The position numbers were made by a program, and so were the translations under genes. From Lepus europaeus (lineage: Eukaryota > Chordata > Mammalia > Lagomorpha > Leporidae), in NCBI RefSeq assembly GCF_033115175.1, contig NC_084830.1, positions 44,647,409 to 44,711,408 of the forward strand: a stretch of DNA of 64,000 nt, written 5' to 3'. A model generated the notes under the pieces. That model saw nothing but the letters and a program-made list of their open reading frames with translations. It was not told where the DNA came from and ran no database searches. How positions within the stretch are numbered: position 1 is the stretch's first letter; each line of letters begins with the position of its first letter. Positions 10,985 through 23,225 of this stretch are shown one piece after another.

Positions 10985-12290
10985 AATTTTAGGTATAACT
11001 TACTCATTGGTTCCATAAATACTGAGTGACCAGCTATGTGCCAGACGCGGGAGACAGAGTAACAGACAGCAGGCAAGGTCCCTATTCTGGTAGGGGAGAG
11101 AGACAAGAAACACGGAGGTACATGAACAAGAAATACAATATGGGAACCTGAAGCAGGGCTGTGACAGGAAGACCAGGTTGGCTTTTTCGGGTCAGAGTAG
11201 TTAGGGAAGGCCTCTCAGAGGACGTGACAAGGAGCTGCCAGCCGAGTGACCAGGAATGGTTATACAAAGACCAATGAAAAAGCTGTTCAAGCACCGTGAA
11301 CAGTGAGTGCAATAGCCCAGAAAGAGCAATCTAACATTACAAAGAACAGAAAAAGGGACAAGGAAAGGCCATCATGGCCAACGAGCGCATCCAGGAGCAA
11401 GTGGGACGCAATGCAGTCAAGAAGTCAGCCGTGGCTTTGTAATCCAGGAGGAAATTTGGATTTTATCCTAAATGGACTAGGAAATTATCCAAAGGAGTGG
11501 CTGGATCTAATCTATATTTTTACCACATGTGTCATCCCGGATGAATCTCCTAAACATAATTCAGAGTGGAAGAAAGCAAGCAAGCGTGATTCCGCTTCTG
11601 TAAGGTCCGAAGGTGCACAAAGGATTCGGGTGCAGCTTGGGGACACATCGAGACGTGAGTGTAGAAGTGAATGGTGGGCTCCCGCTTCAGCGTAGGGTTC
11701 CTGGGAGAGGCCGAGGAGGAGAATACAGTGAGAGATTTCGAAGGCCATGCTGGGTTGTGTTCCTGCAGTTGGGTAGAGTACTCGTCGTGTTACTGAAGAT
11801 ACCTTAAACATATATGGGATATTTCATGATGCAACTTGTACTTCTAAGGGATCCCTGTGTTCCTGAACAGCTGGTTTGTTGAAAGGCAAGGGTACCATTG
11901 GAGACGAACTGGAAGCTTATCGCAGTAGTGCAGAGAGAGGAGGACAGGGAGCCAGGCTCGGGGAGGAGTTTCTGGTTTGGGCCAGGGAGGAATTTTGATG
12001 CTGGCATGAACTGAGGGGCCTGAGGACCCATTTGGGAAGACATTTTGGGAATCTGAGGCACAATTTGGGGTCGGAAAGTTCAGTGCTGCCCAGATTAGTG
12101 TGGAGTGTCCATTAAACACGGACAGGGAAACATCTGGTAGACCTATGGATGAGTGAGCCCAGAGTTGGCAGGGAAGTGAAGCCTTTGGGCTCTGTCCGGG
12201 TGTCCCTGGTGGCTCTGGGTGACCGTGGCTGCTTGTGTCGTCCCCATGACTCCTGTGGGAGAGCCGTTGCAAAATCAGCAAGGGAAGCTT
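10985..12290 (-). repeat. Ancient LINE-2-like element, reversed
   Basis: ACTGAGTGACCAGCTATGTG, AGGTCCCTATTCTGGTAGGG, GGGAAGGCCTCTCAGAGGAC and TTGGATTTTATCCTAAATGG match the reverse complement of the L2 3' end in order. From about 11,600 to 12,290 the match is weaker. The small open frames here are by-products. Confidence 0.65.
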
Positions 12291-12332
12291 TGTGTAGAGT
12301 AACTTACCCTTTCTCATCCTTTTCACGTCTAG

Positions 12333-12429
12333 ATTTTAGAAATACTACTTTTCTGCATCCTCCTGTATTTCCATAAAAGAAGAGGAATGAAGCACATGGT
12401 GATTCTGCTGGCTCTGGTGGCACTCCTAG
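12333..12429 (+). CDS. NIPAL2: NIPAL2 coding exon (second in window)
   Basis: It encodes ILEILLFCILLYFHKRRGMK and then HMVILLALVALL: the second half of one membrane helix, a short basic loop (HKRRGMKH) and most of the next helix. Human NIPAL2 has the same order with KRKGMKHM. The acceptor CACGTCTAG gives phase 0 entry after TAT-GTG of the previous exon. The donor is CTAG|GTGAGA, leaving one base (G) that pairs with CC of the next exon to make Ala. The positive-inside rule places the HKRRGMKH loop in the cytosol; that is inference. Confidence 0.96.
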
Positions 12430-12576
12430 GTGAGAGCGTGCTTTGGTTCCTGATCCCTGGCGGTGCTAGGTCATCAACAAGACCTGGAGGAAAATCCCGG
12501 GCGTCCTGGTCCTCGTTTTCACCTCTGCTGGATGGGTAGAAACCGAGTCTGAATTATATAAATTACACTTTAAACA

Positions 12577-12892
12577 CAGTTGCCCTTTGTATCCTAGGGT
12601 TCCAAACTAGAGAATTCAGCCAACCACAGGTCAAAGGTATTCAGCCCAAAAGAAAAAAATGGATCTCAACTGAGTGTGTATAGACTTTTTTCCCTTGTCA
12701 TTATTCCCTAAATAGTTTACAGTATTAGGCATTCTAAGTACTCTAGATTATATGGGAGGATATGACTGAGTTACATGCAGCTGCCATGCCATTTTATATA
12801 AGGGACTTGAGCATTGACAGATTTTGGTATCTGTGGGGCGGGCTGAGAGTCCTGGAGCCAGTCCCCTACAGATGCCAAGGGATGATGATAAT
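12577..12892. mobile_element. Tigger-type (TcMar) non-autonomous DNA element
   Basis: The left end ACAGTTGCCCTTTGTATCCT and the right end CTACAGATGCCAAGGGATGA are imperfect inverted repeats. The interior TTTTATATAAGGGACTTGAG and GGTATCTGTGGGGCGGGCTG is typical of this family. It has no transposase frame. Confidence 0.75.
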
Positions 12893-13976
12893 TGAAAACT
12901 ATTAAAGGAGGAATAAACTAATGAACCCAATTGAAACTTTTGTGCCAGGAATTAGTTAGCAAGACCTATCCTGTTTACATTTAAAAAAAAAAAAAAGAAA
13001 ATACAGTTAATAAGAAACATAAAGGTAAGCAGGATGATTTTCCTGAATACCACATTTCTTTCGTTCATTGTTTCCCTGTCCATTTCCATTTCCACTCCCC
13101 CCACCCCCACCCCCCAGAGCTCCTGGTCAGATTTGAGAACTGATGCTGGGTAAGCCCCTGTGTATATATTAACGCAGCCTCTTTCCTCTCTCTCCTCCCC
13201 ACGCACTCAAACACCTGAAGAGAGACCAACACCAGGAGATCTGACTAGTCATTGGGAAACTCCCTTTCTGGAATTTTATTTGCATTCTTCCTTCGCCTCT
13301 TCTTTCCCAATAAGATGTCCTATATACCTTGTGTTGTTGTCTGTGGTCTGGTAGGTTGTACTGCATCACATCCGTGAGGGACCGGACTCTTCATTTCTCG
13401 TTCTCGTCAGCTCCCTCTGTCCTTTGCGTGAGGGATTTGTGTTTGTGATTGCGGCTTACGGGAAACAAATGGGCTCGCCACCGTGTTCAGGGCTGCTGTC
13501 GCTGAAGAGATCGGAAAGGAGACTTTATACTTGTTTCTTTTCAAACAATCACATAGAACCAAAGCAAACAGCTAAGGCAGAGAATGTGCACTATCCAGGA
13601 GAATATTAAATATAATGACAGTTTAGATAGAAACATAAGATGGCAAAATTAGGAGCATCCACACCAGCTTTGAACATAAAGATAAATGGGATGAGTTTAC
13701 CTACTAAAAAATGGACATGAGAGAAAGTCTCAGGTTGATTCTGAAAAAGATTCTCAAATTGTATTCAGTACTTTTGCACTGGTAGAGATGCAGGGGAGTG
13801 ATTGAAATAGCTGCCACCCAGGCTGCTGGGTGCCGCTTCCTCCTAACCCCCAGCCCTGCCAGGATGAGCTACTAAGCATTAATGCAGGGAGCCACTGGAT
13901 CCTTTTCCTGTGGCTCCAGGGCCAGCAGCCTTTCTGATTGGCTCCTGCTGGTTGTGAAATGTTTGGACCATAAATG

Positions 13977-14178
13977 AGAGTACTTCAACAATTTTGTGAA
14001 AATGAAATTAAAAGTATCAGTTTATTTTGGTGCAAAAACTTTTTGGTGCAGGATTTCTTTTTCATAATACATAGAAAGTCTGTAATATAAAAAAGCTGTG
14101 CACAGATTTCACATTTTTTGGCACCAACATATACTTTTAATTCCATTTTTTCACAAACATTTTGATGTGCCTTCATAT
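13977..14178. mobile_element. Palindromic mariner-like MITE
   Basis: AAAATGAAATTAAAAGTATC with TTATTTTGGTGCAAAAAC on the left mirrors GGCACCAACATATACTTTTA with ATTCCATTTTTTCACAAA on the right. This is the longest copy of the family in the window. Confidence 0.65.
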
Positions 14179-15052
14179 ATCAATTTCAATTAAAACAAGG
14201 TAACTCAGTTCTAAAGTAGAAGAAATCAGAGAATCATGATGTTACTAAGCTAAAAATCAAGACATAAAATAATTTTAAAACGGCAATTTTATCTTGATAA
14301 AAAGTGTCTAGCCCACAAAAATGTCATATTTAATATGCTATGGAGATCTGCAGAAAATACAAAATTGCATTAACAGAAATATAAAGGGATTAGGAGACTT
14401 CTCTGGGCTCATGGAAGGTACATAAACATAAAGACATGTTAAGATAGAATATCTACATAACTTAATTTGGTCTGGTAGCATTAATATTGGACTCTCTCTT
14501 GTGCCTGGGTAACATTTAAGGTTGCTGACTATATAATTAGCCTCAAAGAAATCCTTGATAAATTCCAGGGAGCTGTAATAGTACAGGCCACATTCTGGGA
14601 TCACAGAGTGATGTAAAAAAGAGAAAATAATAGCAGAAAGACATCAGTAAAACCTACCACCTGAAAATGTTCACCTTCTTCCTAACCTGCAGCTGGACAA
14701 GGTGGAAAGCAAAGTTTCATTATAGTATATATTTTTGAAATTATTATGAAAACACTTAGTGTTAAAACCTATAGCTTGTGAGTAATGCTGCTTTTAAAGG
14801 AAATTAAGTGCTCAATTCAAGAAGGAATAAAGGTAAAGAAAGCAGAAATGAGCAATTTATTGAGGCAAAAAATTAACAAAATAATGGGAAAGCAATGAAT
14901 GATAAATAAACCCAAGAATTAGTTATTTTAAAAAAAACCAATAAAATAAATCCTCCATTAGAAAAACATTCAATATCCCAAAATAGAAATAAAACATGGA
15001 TAGATATGTAGATTCTAAATGTGTGTGTCAATACACGTGTACATATACATCC

Positions 15053-15178
15053 CAGGGGACTTCAAAAAGTGTGTAGAAAGTGAAATTAAGAGTTTTATTT
15101 TGGTGCAAAAAATTCTGAAATCCTTGTGTAGTTTTTTTTCATGATATTATTTTCCATGAACTTGTTGAAGACCCCTCA
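15053..15178. mobile_element. Palindromic mariner-like MITE
   Basis: GGGGACTTCAAAAAGTGTGT at the left pairs with CATGAACTTGTTGAAGACCC at the right. TTATTTTGGTGCAAAAAATT is shared with the copies at 8527 and 13977. Confidence 0.7.
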
Positions 15179-15372
15179 TTAATCAATAAATTGCTTATTT
15201 CTGAAAAGAAAGTAACTGTGAAGGAAATGAAGACATTGTTAACAAGTTACACTATGAAAAAGAACCAGGGTCTTCAGACCTTCAAGGAACAATGGCAGAG
15301 TTCTTATGATGTTGGGAGGCTCTAAAGATATAGAAGGAAGCTTCTTTAGCACAATCAGATAATACCAGTCCC

Positions 15373-15706
15373 AGGGGCCAGCGCTATGGCACAGAGGGTT
15401 AACGCCCTGGCCTGAAGCACCGAAATCCCATATGGGCGCCGGTTCTAGTGCCGGATGCTCCACTTCCAATCCAGCTCTCTGCTATGGCCTGGGACAGCAG
15501 TAGAGGATGGCCCAAGTCCTTGGGCCCCTGCACCCACGTGAAGAAGTTCCTGGCTCCTGGCTTTGGATCAGCTCAGTTCTGGCCTTTGCGGCCAACTGGG
15601 GAGTGAACCATTGAATGGAGGACCTCTCTCTCTGCCTCTCCTCTCTGTGTAACTCTGACTTTCAAATAAATAAATAAGTCTTCAAAAAAAAAAAAAAACT
15701 AAACAA
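15373..15706 (+). repeat. CSINE, full length, with target-site duplication
   Basis: A 14-bp direct repeat ATAATACCAGTCCC flanks it at 15359-15372 and 15707-15720. The head is AGGGGCCAGCGCTATGGCAC and the tail AAATAAATAAATAAGTCTTC plus A-run. Confidence 0.96.
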
Positions 15707-16039
15707 ATAATACCAGTCCCAAATCTGAGAAAGATAGCACGAATGAAGAAGTCTATGAACTAATTTTGCTACTAAATATTGAAAAATATTCGTAGTGTTA
15801 CATAAAATGGAAAGAGTAGCACACACCCTTGTGATTAAAAACACACTTGAAGCAAAAACTGGAAATCAGTGGAAGAGCAGAGGTGAGTTCTTTTTCTTTA
15901 TTGCTGTTACAATATATTTATATGATGGATTAAAAAATGAGCTAAAAAGGAAGGTAAGGAAATGATAATAATCAGGAAGAAAGAATTACCTCCCTTTGCT
16001 GTGGCCGTGGTCTCCTTTCTTTTTATATGTGTACGTATG

Positions 16040-16330
16040 TGTATAAAAATATATATACATAGTTTTTGACTATGTTGACCGTCCATAATCGTATAAATCT
16101 ATGCGTACAAAGTGCTGTTCTGACTTATAAAACGACGTGTGGAATAAACCAAATCCAGCTAGTTAACATAGCCATCACCTCAACCACTTAATATTTTTTG
16201 TGGTAAGAACGTTTGAAATTTTAGTTTCTTAGCAATTTAAAAACGTCTACCAAATCTCAGACAGGGGACTACACCAAGTGTTTTTGTTTTGTTCTGTTGC
16301 ATAACACGTGAATATAGTTAATAATAGAAA
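16040..16330 (+). repeat. L1M-type LINE-1 3' fragment
   Basis: CATAGCCATCACCTCAACCA and TTTTTTGTGGTAAGAACGTT, with GTTGCATAACACGTGAATAT following, keep the order of a common old L1 3' segment. Confidence 0.6.
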
Positions 16331-16799
16331 ATCGTGATCTCGTTTCTTAAATCCAGAGCATCTTAGTGGGGTTCTGTCGGGTGATGAGCAAGCTGGGGAA
16401 GCCAGGAAGTCCCTCTCTATCCTCCCCACACCCTGGCTTCCGAAGCAAAATTTCAACATGAATATTTATGGCTCTAATCCGGAGACAGCGATGGAGGATC
16501 CAGCAATCTAGGAAAAAGTTCTTGGAACAGGACAGAGAACTAAGAATAAACTGAGAGGGCCAAATTTCAGAACACGGTCAGACATGGGGGAGATGGTGTT
16601 CCCTGAGGATGGTAATATGTTCCTTGTCGAGAGGTAAGCAAATGGAGAAGGATAGAAAGAACCATCTAGAACCCATGTCACTGCGCACTGCAGGCCAGCG
16701 TGCCCGACCCTCCCTGGGAGAGTTTGCTGGTGTTGCCCAGAAGCCTTCACAGTGGCTGCTGACGCACTAATGCCCATTCAGGAGGTTTTTCTGAAGAAA

Positions 16800-17230
16800 G
16801 AGGAAGAGCGATATACACAGACACACAGAGCGACACTCAAGAATATTCACCTAAGCCTCATTTTTAGTAGTTAAAAAAAAAAAAAAGAATGCAAACCAAA
16901 TACCCCAACAGCAGGAAGTTACTAACATAAATTAGACATTCATACATTTTTTTACAGCCAATAAAAATATTGATTTGAATGATACTTAATGACCTGGAAA
17001 ACACTGAGTAGCAATGGAAAACAGGTTCCTCAGTAACATATGGTGTGTACCATATGACTCACATGTTGTGATTTGCACATAGCCATACTTACAGACAGAA
17101 AAATAACAATGTGCCCAAATGTTAAAAGTGGTCTGGGGATGAATGTTGAGATTACAGGTGTTTTCAATTTTTCTTTCCAGATTTCTTAGAATTTTCCCCA
17201 AAATTTTAAATGAGCATATATTTTATGGAT
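16800..17230 (+). repeat. Decayed L1M-like 3' sequence
   Basis: CAATAAAAATATTGATTTGA, GACCTGGAAAACACTGAGTA and the closing ATTACAGGTGTTTTCAATTT resemble an old L1 3' end. Degeneration is heavy. Confidence 0.4.
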
Positions 17231-18661
17231 GTTTTAAAAAATGAACATAAACTTTATTCATATTTCCAGTACTGGAGATACCTACTGACAGTATCTAAAT
17301 GTAGATTCTTCTAGCTCCTTTTTCTGTGCATACTTAAGTGTTTTCTACTTTTATGTACACACATTAAAATGCTCCTGCATTACATCTTTGTATTTCCACT
17401 TACCAGACTCTCTCTCTCACACACACACTCACAAAGCTTACGTGTACTCAATACCAGCCTAGAAATAACTTGCAGAGTGACAGTAAATAGTGATTAATCA
17501 GTCGGTGATTATACATGCTTTGAAAATATAATGATTAACTAGAGAAGCTGATAGTTTGTTTAGCAGCTTAGTGAAACATTCTGGTTTTGTTTTTGCTTTT
17601 TGTTTACGTATAATTTAAAATCGGGTGGTGGCTCAGTTAGATGACCTTTCAAGTCCTTTGCAGCCCTGACGTTCAGAGGCTAATGGAGCAGTGTGTTCAG
17701 TTCCCTCTCCGTTCATTATCCCTTTGGGAAACTCGGCAGTTCAGACCACAAGGCCGTAACCACACTGTGCTCTAATTTCAGCAAAGTGTTTTAGGAGGAA
17801 ATCAGGGTCCCTAAAGAGCTGAGCTCAAATTTAAACCATCAAGCGGTACACAGATCATCTCTACGGATATTTTAAATTCCCAGATCAGAGACGGCTATTG
17901 TTGGAAAATGTAAAAGGATGGCATCAAAAGACATTTTAGGATGAAGAAGAGCCTGCTCACAATGGGCTTCTCTGTCCCAGTTGAGCTTTTTCAGATTGTT
18001 TTCAGAATTTCTCACCTGGCCTCCCCTGTTAACTATGAAATTTAACCGAAAGAAAATGCCTAATTTGGAAGTGTGCCCTGATACCCTTCAAGTTAAAGTA
18101 ATATTCTCCATTTTTTGGAAAAGGAAATCATGGAGGGCTCTACTTGGTTGGCCCTCACCTGCTATTTTAAACATATTCTTTATAAACACACACATATATA
18201 GAGAGAGAGATAATAGCTTTTCCAAAGCTGAAAGAACAAAGCTCAGATATATTGTGACCAGGTAACTCAGCAGCAACAAAGGGAGTATTTCTCCTTCACA
18301 TTGCCTGTGACGTACAGTTAGTTGGTTTCATGTAAAAATTACCTTCAAACTTCCTGAGAGTTTCAGCTAAGTTATGTAATTATTTGCTACAGTAACTTCA
18401 GGGCACCTGGGCCGGAAAGAAAGCATTATCTTCATCCTGCAGAAGCACAGTGCTGCCAGAGAGTGCTCAGTGCCTTCCTACCCGTGCAACCTTATTAAGT
18501 CACTTTTTCTTAATTGCTATTTGGAAGCCACGAAATGTTTTTTCTCATAAGGGATGGATTTCCTCTGTACCATAGAAAATGAATACATATCCTGTAAATC
18601 TTAGATGTATGGTTGACGTTGAGAAATGAATTCTCAGCCGGGGTCCTGCTTCCCGTTATTG

Positions 18662-18663
<2 letters not shown>

Positions 18664-18704
<41 letters not shown>

Positions 18705-19032
18705 ACAGGCAGAGTGGATAGTGAGAGAGAGAGAGACAGAGAGAAAGGTCCTCCTTTGCCGTTGGTTCACCCTCCAATGGCCGCCGCGGTAGCGCGCTGC
18801 GGCCGGCGCACTGCACTGATCCGAAGGCAGGAGCCAGGTGCTTCTCCTGGTCTCCCATGGGGTGCAGGGCCCAAGCACTTGGGCCATCCTCCACTGCCTT
18901 CCCGGGCCATAGCAGAGAGCTGGCCTGGAAGAGGGGCAACCGGGACAGAATCCGGTGCCCCGACCCGGACTAGAACCCGGTGTACTGGCGCCGCAAGGTG
19001 GAGGATTAGCCTAGTGAGCCGCGGTGCCGGCG
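18664..19032 (-). repeat. CSINE, young subfamily, with 40-nt T-run
   Basis: It is inverted. An uninterrupted run of 40 T (tail complement) is followed by GACAGGCAGAGTGGATAGTG, the GGCCGGCGC-rich body, and the head complement GTGAGCCGCGGTGCCGGC. The target duplication TTATTGTC is at 18656-18663 and 19037-19044. The very long pure tail and retained CpGs make it one of the youngest insertions here. Confidence 0.95.
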
Positions 19033-19170
19033 TCCATTATTGTCTTGATCAACAACAATGTCCCTCTCCTAAATGGTTCACACACACGTGGCCCTAGCTC
19101 TACCAGGACACTCAGGCTGTCAGCTGCTTTTCCCTTTCCAATCCTCTTATCTCTGGATTTATCACAGTAG

Positions 19171-19366
19171 AGTGGGGCCCTGCACCCACATGGGAAACCA
19201 GGAGAAGCACCTGGCTCCTGGCTTCGGATCAGCGCAGCACCAGCCGTAGTGGCCATTTGAGGGGTGAACCAACAGAAGAAAGACCTTTCTCTCATCTCTC
19301 CCTCTCACTGTCTGTAATTAACCTAATAAATTTTAAAAATCTAAAAAAAAATAAAAATAAAAAAAA
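19171..19366 (+). repeat. CSINE, 5'-truncated
   Basis: It starts mid-body (GGGGCCCTGCACCCACATGG) and ends in TAACCTAATAAATTTT plus an A-rich tail. Confidence 0.85.
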
Positions 19367-19601
19367 CATTTGACTCCAATGATTAAAAGCACCCAGTCAC
19401 CCAGCAGCTCTTTAGCTAATTTCAGCAAATGTAACACAGAGCTACTGCATGGCTAGAGTCGTAGCCTGTACCTCTTACAAGAGTTTTCCTTCTTAAAGCA
19501 TGGTTGGCGTGTTTGCTACTCTCCCACGTAAACCTAAGATATTTATTTGTAATTCTGTCCCAAACATGTGCTTTATTTGTGGTGTTTGTTTTCTTTTTCA
19601 G

Positions 19602-19737
19602 CCTCATTGACTGTTATTTCAGTAAAAGCTGTCTCGGGCATGATCACTTTCTCTATGACGGATAAAATGCAGCTAACTTATCCCATCTTCTATATCATGT
19701 TCATCATCATGATAGCATCTTGTGTTTTCCAAGTCAA
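19602..19737 (+). CDS. NIPAL2: NIPAL2 coding exon (third in window)
   Basis: It encodes (A)SLTVISVKAVSGMITFSM, then TDKMQLTYPIFYIMFIIMIA and SCVFQVK: the end of one helix, a short loop and a full following helix rich in Ile, Met and Phe. Human NIPAL2 matches almost residue for residue (SVKAVSGMITFS is invariant from memory). The acceptor is CTTTTTCAG. The donor is GTCAA|GTAAGT, and the AA joins G of the next exon as Lys. SVKAVSGM is the segment most conserved across the wider NIPA family. Confidence 0.97.
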
Positions 19738-21623
19738 GTAAGTCAGCTTCTACATACTCGCTAATCTCTCAACATTCCTGTGCTTCTCTGAGCATTAATC
19801 CTTATTGATTTCAGATGATAATTAAAATGAGCTACAACTGATTTCTAAGAGCAAGGGGCCTCCAGCTTCTCCGCAGCCAGCATGCCTTGCTTTGTCTTTC
19901 GCATCCAATAATAAGTTTTTACTCGGCATTGCCTTCATGTCTTCTGAGTTCTAAAGTGCGGCCGTAATCCAGCTAAGTGCACTTTGATGCTTTCCTGATG
20001 CTCTTCTGCTTGTAATTAATATCCCTCGTACACAGGTTGTCATTAGCAATAAATCAAAGGGGCGGGTCCACATCCAGGGCTTCATTCTAAATATAGGAGA
20101 TGCATGAACCCTTCACCTTCGCTTCTTAGCTCATGCTCACGAGTCGCCCGGAGAGGGGCGAAACCAGACGCCTGGCCGGGAGGGAAATCCTTTCCCCAGA
20201 ACTTTGCATCTCTGGCCAGAATTGGCTCTGTACCAGTGGGATTGTAGGGGGCTTGGTTTGTGTTCTCTTGGGGCCCCATCGTGGTGACATGGAACATTTT
20301 GAGTTTCCGTTCTTCTCCCCGCCCCCACCTCCATCTGCTCTGATCATGTCCGCTGCATCTCACCTCGTGATTGTACCTTTGCCTGCTAAACTCTCTGGAG
20401 TGGCCAGGAAGTTATCTGTTCACCCCCAGAACACCAGGCACGGGGCCAGTGCCAGTCAGGAAGTCAGAGCTGGAACTCGGAACACGAGATCTTCATTCTG
20501 GGGGTGCTGGAGTCTAGTCTAGTTGTTGTGGTCTGGGCAGAGACACTATGGCAAGGTCTGTGGAGAGTTTGCAGAAACCCAGTGTTTTGTCACCGTTTGT
20601 CACTTCCTTAGATGACTGACTGTGTTTCTCATATTTGGATCTTGCTATTTTGTTTCTTCTCCCTTTCTTTGAATTAGTTGGGACTGCTATTTCCTGAGGG
20701 GCTTAGCGTAGTTACGCCATGCTTTATGGATTTAAAAAGCAGACGGTATTGTTTCAGTCCCTGCACCCGTCAACACGGTAAAACTGGGGTTCCCAGACCC
20801 GGGTGCCCATTGCAGTCACCTGCAGACATTTGTTTGTATGTGTATGTGTGTGTGCACATATTGACATGCCCATGTGTATTCCTGCATATGTGTGTACATA
20901 CACCAACATACATGCACACCTTGTTAGGTTTATAAGGAACTGTGTAGTCTGTATCCCCCTTGCTTCCACCCTGGACTCTACCCACTAAGATTTTTGCTGT
21001 CACTTGCTCTAGAGTGGGACCTAAGCTTCAGTGCTTTTTCAGAGCGCCCAGGGGATAAAGGTGCAGTTTGCTGCTTTAGCAACCAGGCTAGTCCCTGGCG
21101 GGGCAGACCAGCACACTTGTGGGAACCTGCATTCCGCGTGGTGGCCGGAGCAAGAAGCCCGGCTCCCACATGTGCTCTGCAGCTGGAGCACTGAGCGCTG
21201 GTTTTGAAACATTAAACATTCCTTTACTTCTCCATCTTCTTTCTTGGCACGTGGCATGTCAATGGATAGCTATACTATTCCCCAGATATGATATTTAACA
21301 GATTCTAGGGTCCATTCTAATGAATCAGCCCCAGTGTGATACTGGTCCAGCAGCTTGAACCGCTTCCAAGTCAAACTTCTGTGGCCTCGGAATATGATTA
21401 ATTGCTTTTCATTGTTACTGTTGTTGGTTTAAACAGACCATAAAACCTGACATCTGATCTCATACATCAGATGCATATAAGCTATGACTGCTGATTGGAA
21501 ATGCCCTCTCGCTGCACTTCCTTTCGCTTTGTAGTTGGAGCTAAAGAACACGCATTTCTTGAAGTTATTGTTAACTTGTTGCTGAACATCTCTTAAAGCT
21601 TCAGTAAGTGCCTTCTGCCCTAG
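19738..21623 (+). other. NIPAL2: NIPAL2 intron, 1.9 kb
   Basis: It runs from GTAAGT to acceptor TTCTGCCCTAG. It is mostly unique sequence. The only repeat I see is a degenerate TG/CA-rich tract at about 20,830-20,920. No SINE is recognised. Confidence 0.85.
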
Positions 21624-21712
21624 GTTCCTGAACCAAGCCACGAAACTCTACAATACGACGACGGTGGTGCCAGTTAACCATATTTTCTTTACAACTAGTG
21701 CCATTATTGCAG
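21624..21712 (+). CDS. NIPAL2: NIPAL2 coding exon (fourth in window)
   Basis: It encodes FLNQATKLYNTTTVVPVNHI and FFTTSAIIAG, the family's characteristic LNQA..LYNTT.VVPV motif, which enters a membrane helix. The acceptor is TGCCCTAG and the donor GCAG|GTGAGT, phase 1 (the Gly is split G|GT). The human protein has FFTISAIIAG at the same place. The NTT sequence is a formal N-glycosylation sequon, but its side of the membrane is unknown from sequence. Confidence 0.97.
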
Positions 21713-22344
21713 GTGAGTTCTGGGTCTCTGGACATCCCAGGATTCCACCCCCGGCCACAAGCGTGATTGAAGTTTCTCAGAGTAGTGAGAGCATCGAGGA
21801 GTCTTTGGGTCATAGGAGCTGTGCAGCCCACAGCCCCCTGGCCTCCACCCGCCACGTCTGTCCTCGTGCACAGGTCGCTCTGCCGTCTGTGAGTGTCCCC
21901 CCAAAACTGTTCAGTCCCGTGTTGGATAGGAAATAGTCCTGCTGTCTGGCGAGGCCTCATTGTTGGAAACTGCCTCCTTATCTTGGGGCTGAAATTAGCT
22001 TCCTTGTAAATTCAAGGTACGCGACTCAGTTCTGCCTTCTGGAGTCTTCCCCTGGCCAGCCCATCAGATAACCAAAGCGACGGACAGGTCCTCTTGAGTC
22101 TGGTCTCTGGGCCAGGCATCCCAGCTCCGTGAACTCTTGCTGGCGTGCCCCTCTGTGGCTTGTTCAGAGGCTGGGGTATGAAACCGAGTTCAGTGTCCCA
22201 GGACAGGTCTGACACACAAGGACAGAAACTGCTCCCTTCACTGTTCAGGCCTCTCTTTTTCCACTATTATAATTCTTTTGTTTTTATGAACAAGTTTTTT
22301 ATATGACAGACACAATACTGTTAAAACAAAAGCTATGCATCTGG

Positions 22345-22665
22345 AGCTTGGTCTAGGGGGAGTGACTGACCTAGTAGTTGAGACCCTGTCTCCCACATCA
22401 GAGGACCTGGGTTTGATTCCCCGGCTCCGGCTCTGGCTCCCACTCCGGCTCCTGATCCCAGCTCCCTGCAATGCAGATCCTGGGAGGCAGCAGTGATGGT
22501 TCAGCTGGGTTCCTGCCACCCACGGAAGAGCTGAATTGAGTTCCCAGGTCCCCAGCTCCCAGCTTTGGAATTGAAGGTTGCAGGCCTTTGGGGAGAAAAC
22601 CAGAGGATAGACTCTGTATCTGTTTGTTTCTCTCTCTCTCCCTTTCAAATTAAACTAATTAATTA
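22345..22665 (+). repeat. CSINE, old divergent copy
   Basis: It has CCTGGGTTTGATTCCCCGGC (box B region) followed by a local GGCTCCGGCTCTGGCTCC expansion, and CTCTCTCTCTCCCTTTCAAA at the tail. It is more decayed than its neighbours. Confidence 0.75.
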
Positions 22666-22894
22666 ATGAACTTTTTAAAACTTGGTCCAAACCAAAAATA
22701 TGACAGATTGAGCTTGGTATTGTTATTCCCTAGTTCATTGCTTATTTAATATGTTTATCACCTTCTTGTCTTTGGGTTTCATTTCTCAATGCAAAGTTTA
22801 TATAATTTGGAGGTAAGTAGGAATTATCTGTTTCCTAATTAGCACATCATTTTTTATTTTATGACAAAATATGACTGCCAGTGGGCAATTTTTT

Positions 22895-23225
22895 TATTTT
22901 TTTAAATATTTATTTATTTATTTGAAAGACAGAGGTACAGAGAAAGGAGAGAGAGCAGATCTTCCATCTGCTGGTTCACTCCCCAGATGGCCACAACAGT
23001 CAAGGCTGGACCAGGCTGGACCAGGCTGAAGCCAGGAGCTTTTTCCAGGTCTCCCACATGGGTGCAGGGGTCCAAGGACTTGGGCTACCTTCTGCTGCTT
23101 TCCCAGGCATATCAACAGGGAGCTGGATCAGAAGTGGGGCATCCGGGACTCAAACCAGCGCCCATATGGAATGGCAGCACTGTAGGCATCTATGCTTAAC
23201 TATCTATGCCACAGCGCTGACCCTA
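22895..23225 (-). repeat. CSINE, full length, with internal 12-bp duplication
   Basis: The left end AAATATTTATTTATTTATTT is the tail complement and the right end CCACAGCGCTGACCC the head complement. GGCTGGACCA is tandemly repeated at about 23,005-23,026. Confidence 0.9.

Larger units (their letters stand above)
3238..12332 (+). other. NIPAL2: NIPAL2 intron, 9.1 kb
   Basis: It runs from donor GTAAGA to acceptor TTTTCACGTCTAG. It contains a decayed copy of the preceding exon (4243-4353), a hAT-like MITE, CSINEs, a mariner-like MITE nested in a MIR, an MLT1-like fragment and a long reversed L2-like element. The stretches 5340-6650, 7000-8480 and 9660-10980 show no feature I can name. The first of these is C-rich and open in several frames but has no splice or protein support. 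Confidence 0.85.
12430..19601 (+). other. NIPAL2: NIPAL2 intron, 7.2 kb
   Basis: It runs from donor GTGAGA to acceptor TTCTTTTTCAG. It contains a Tigger-type DNA element, two mariner-like MITEs, L1M-type fragments, and three CSINEs including one young copy. The stretches 13000-13970, 14180-15050 and 17290-18660 are AT-rich with no feature I recognise. Confidence 0.85.
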
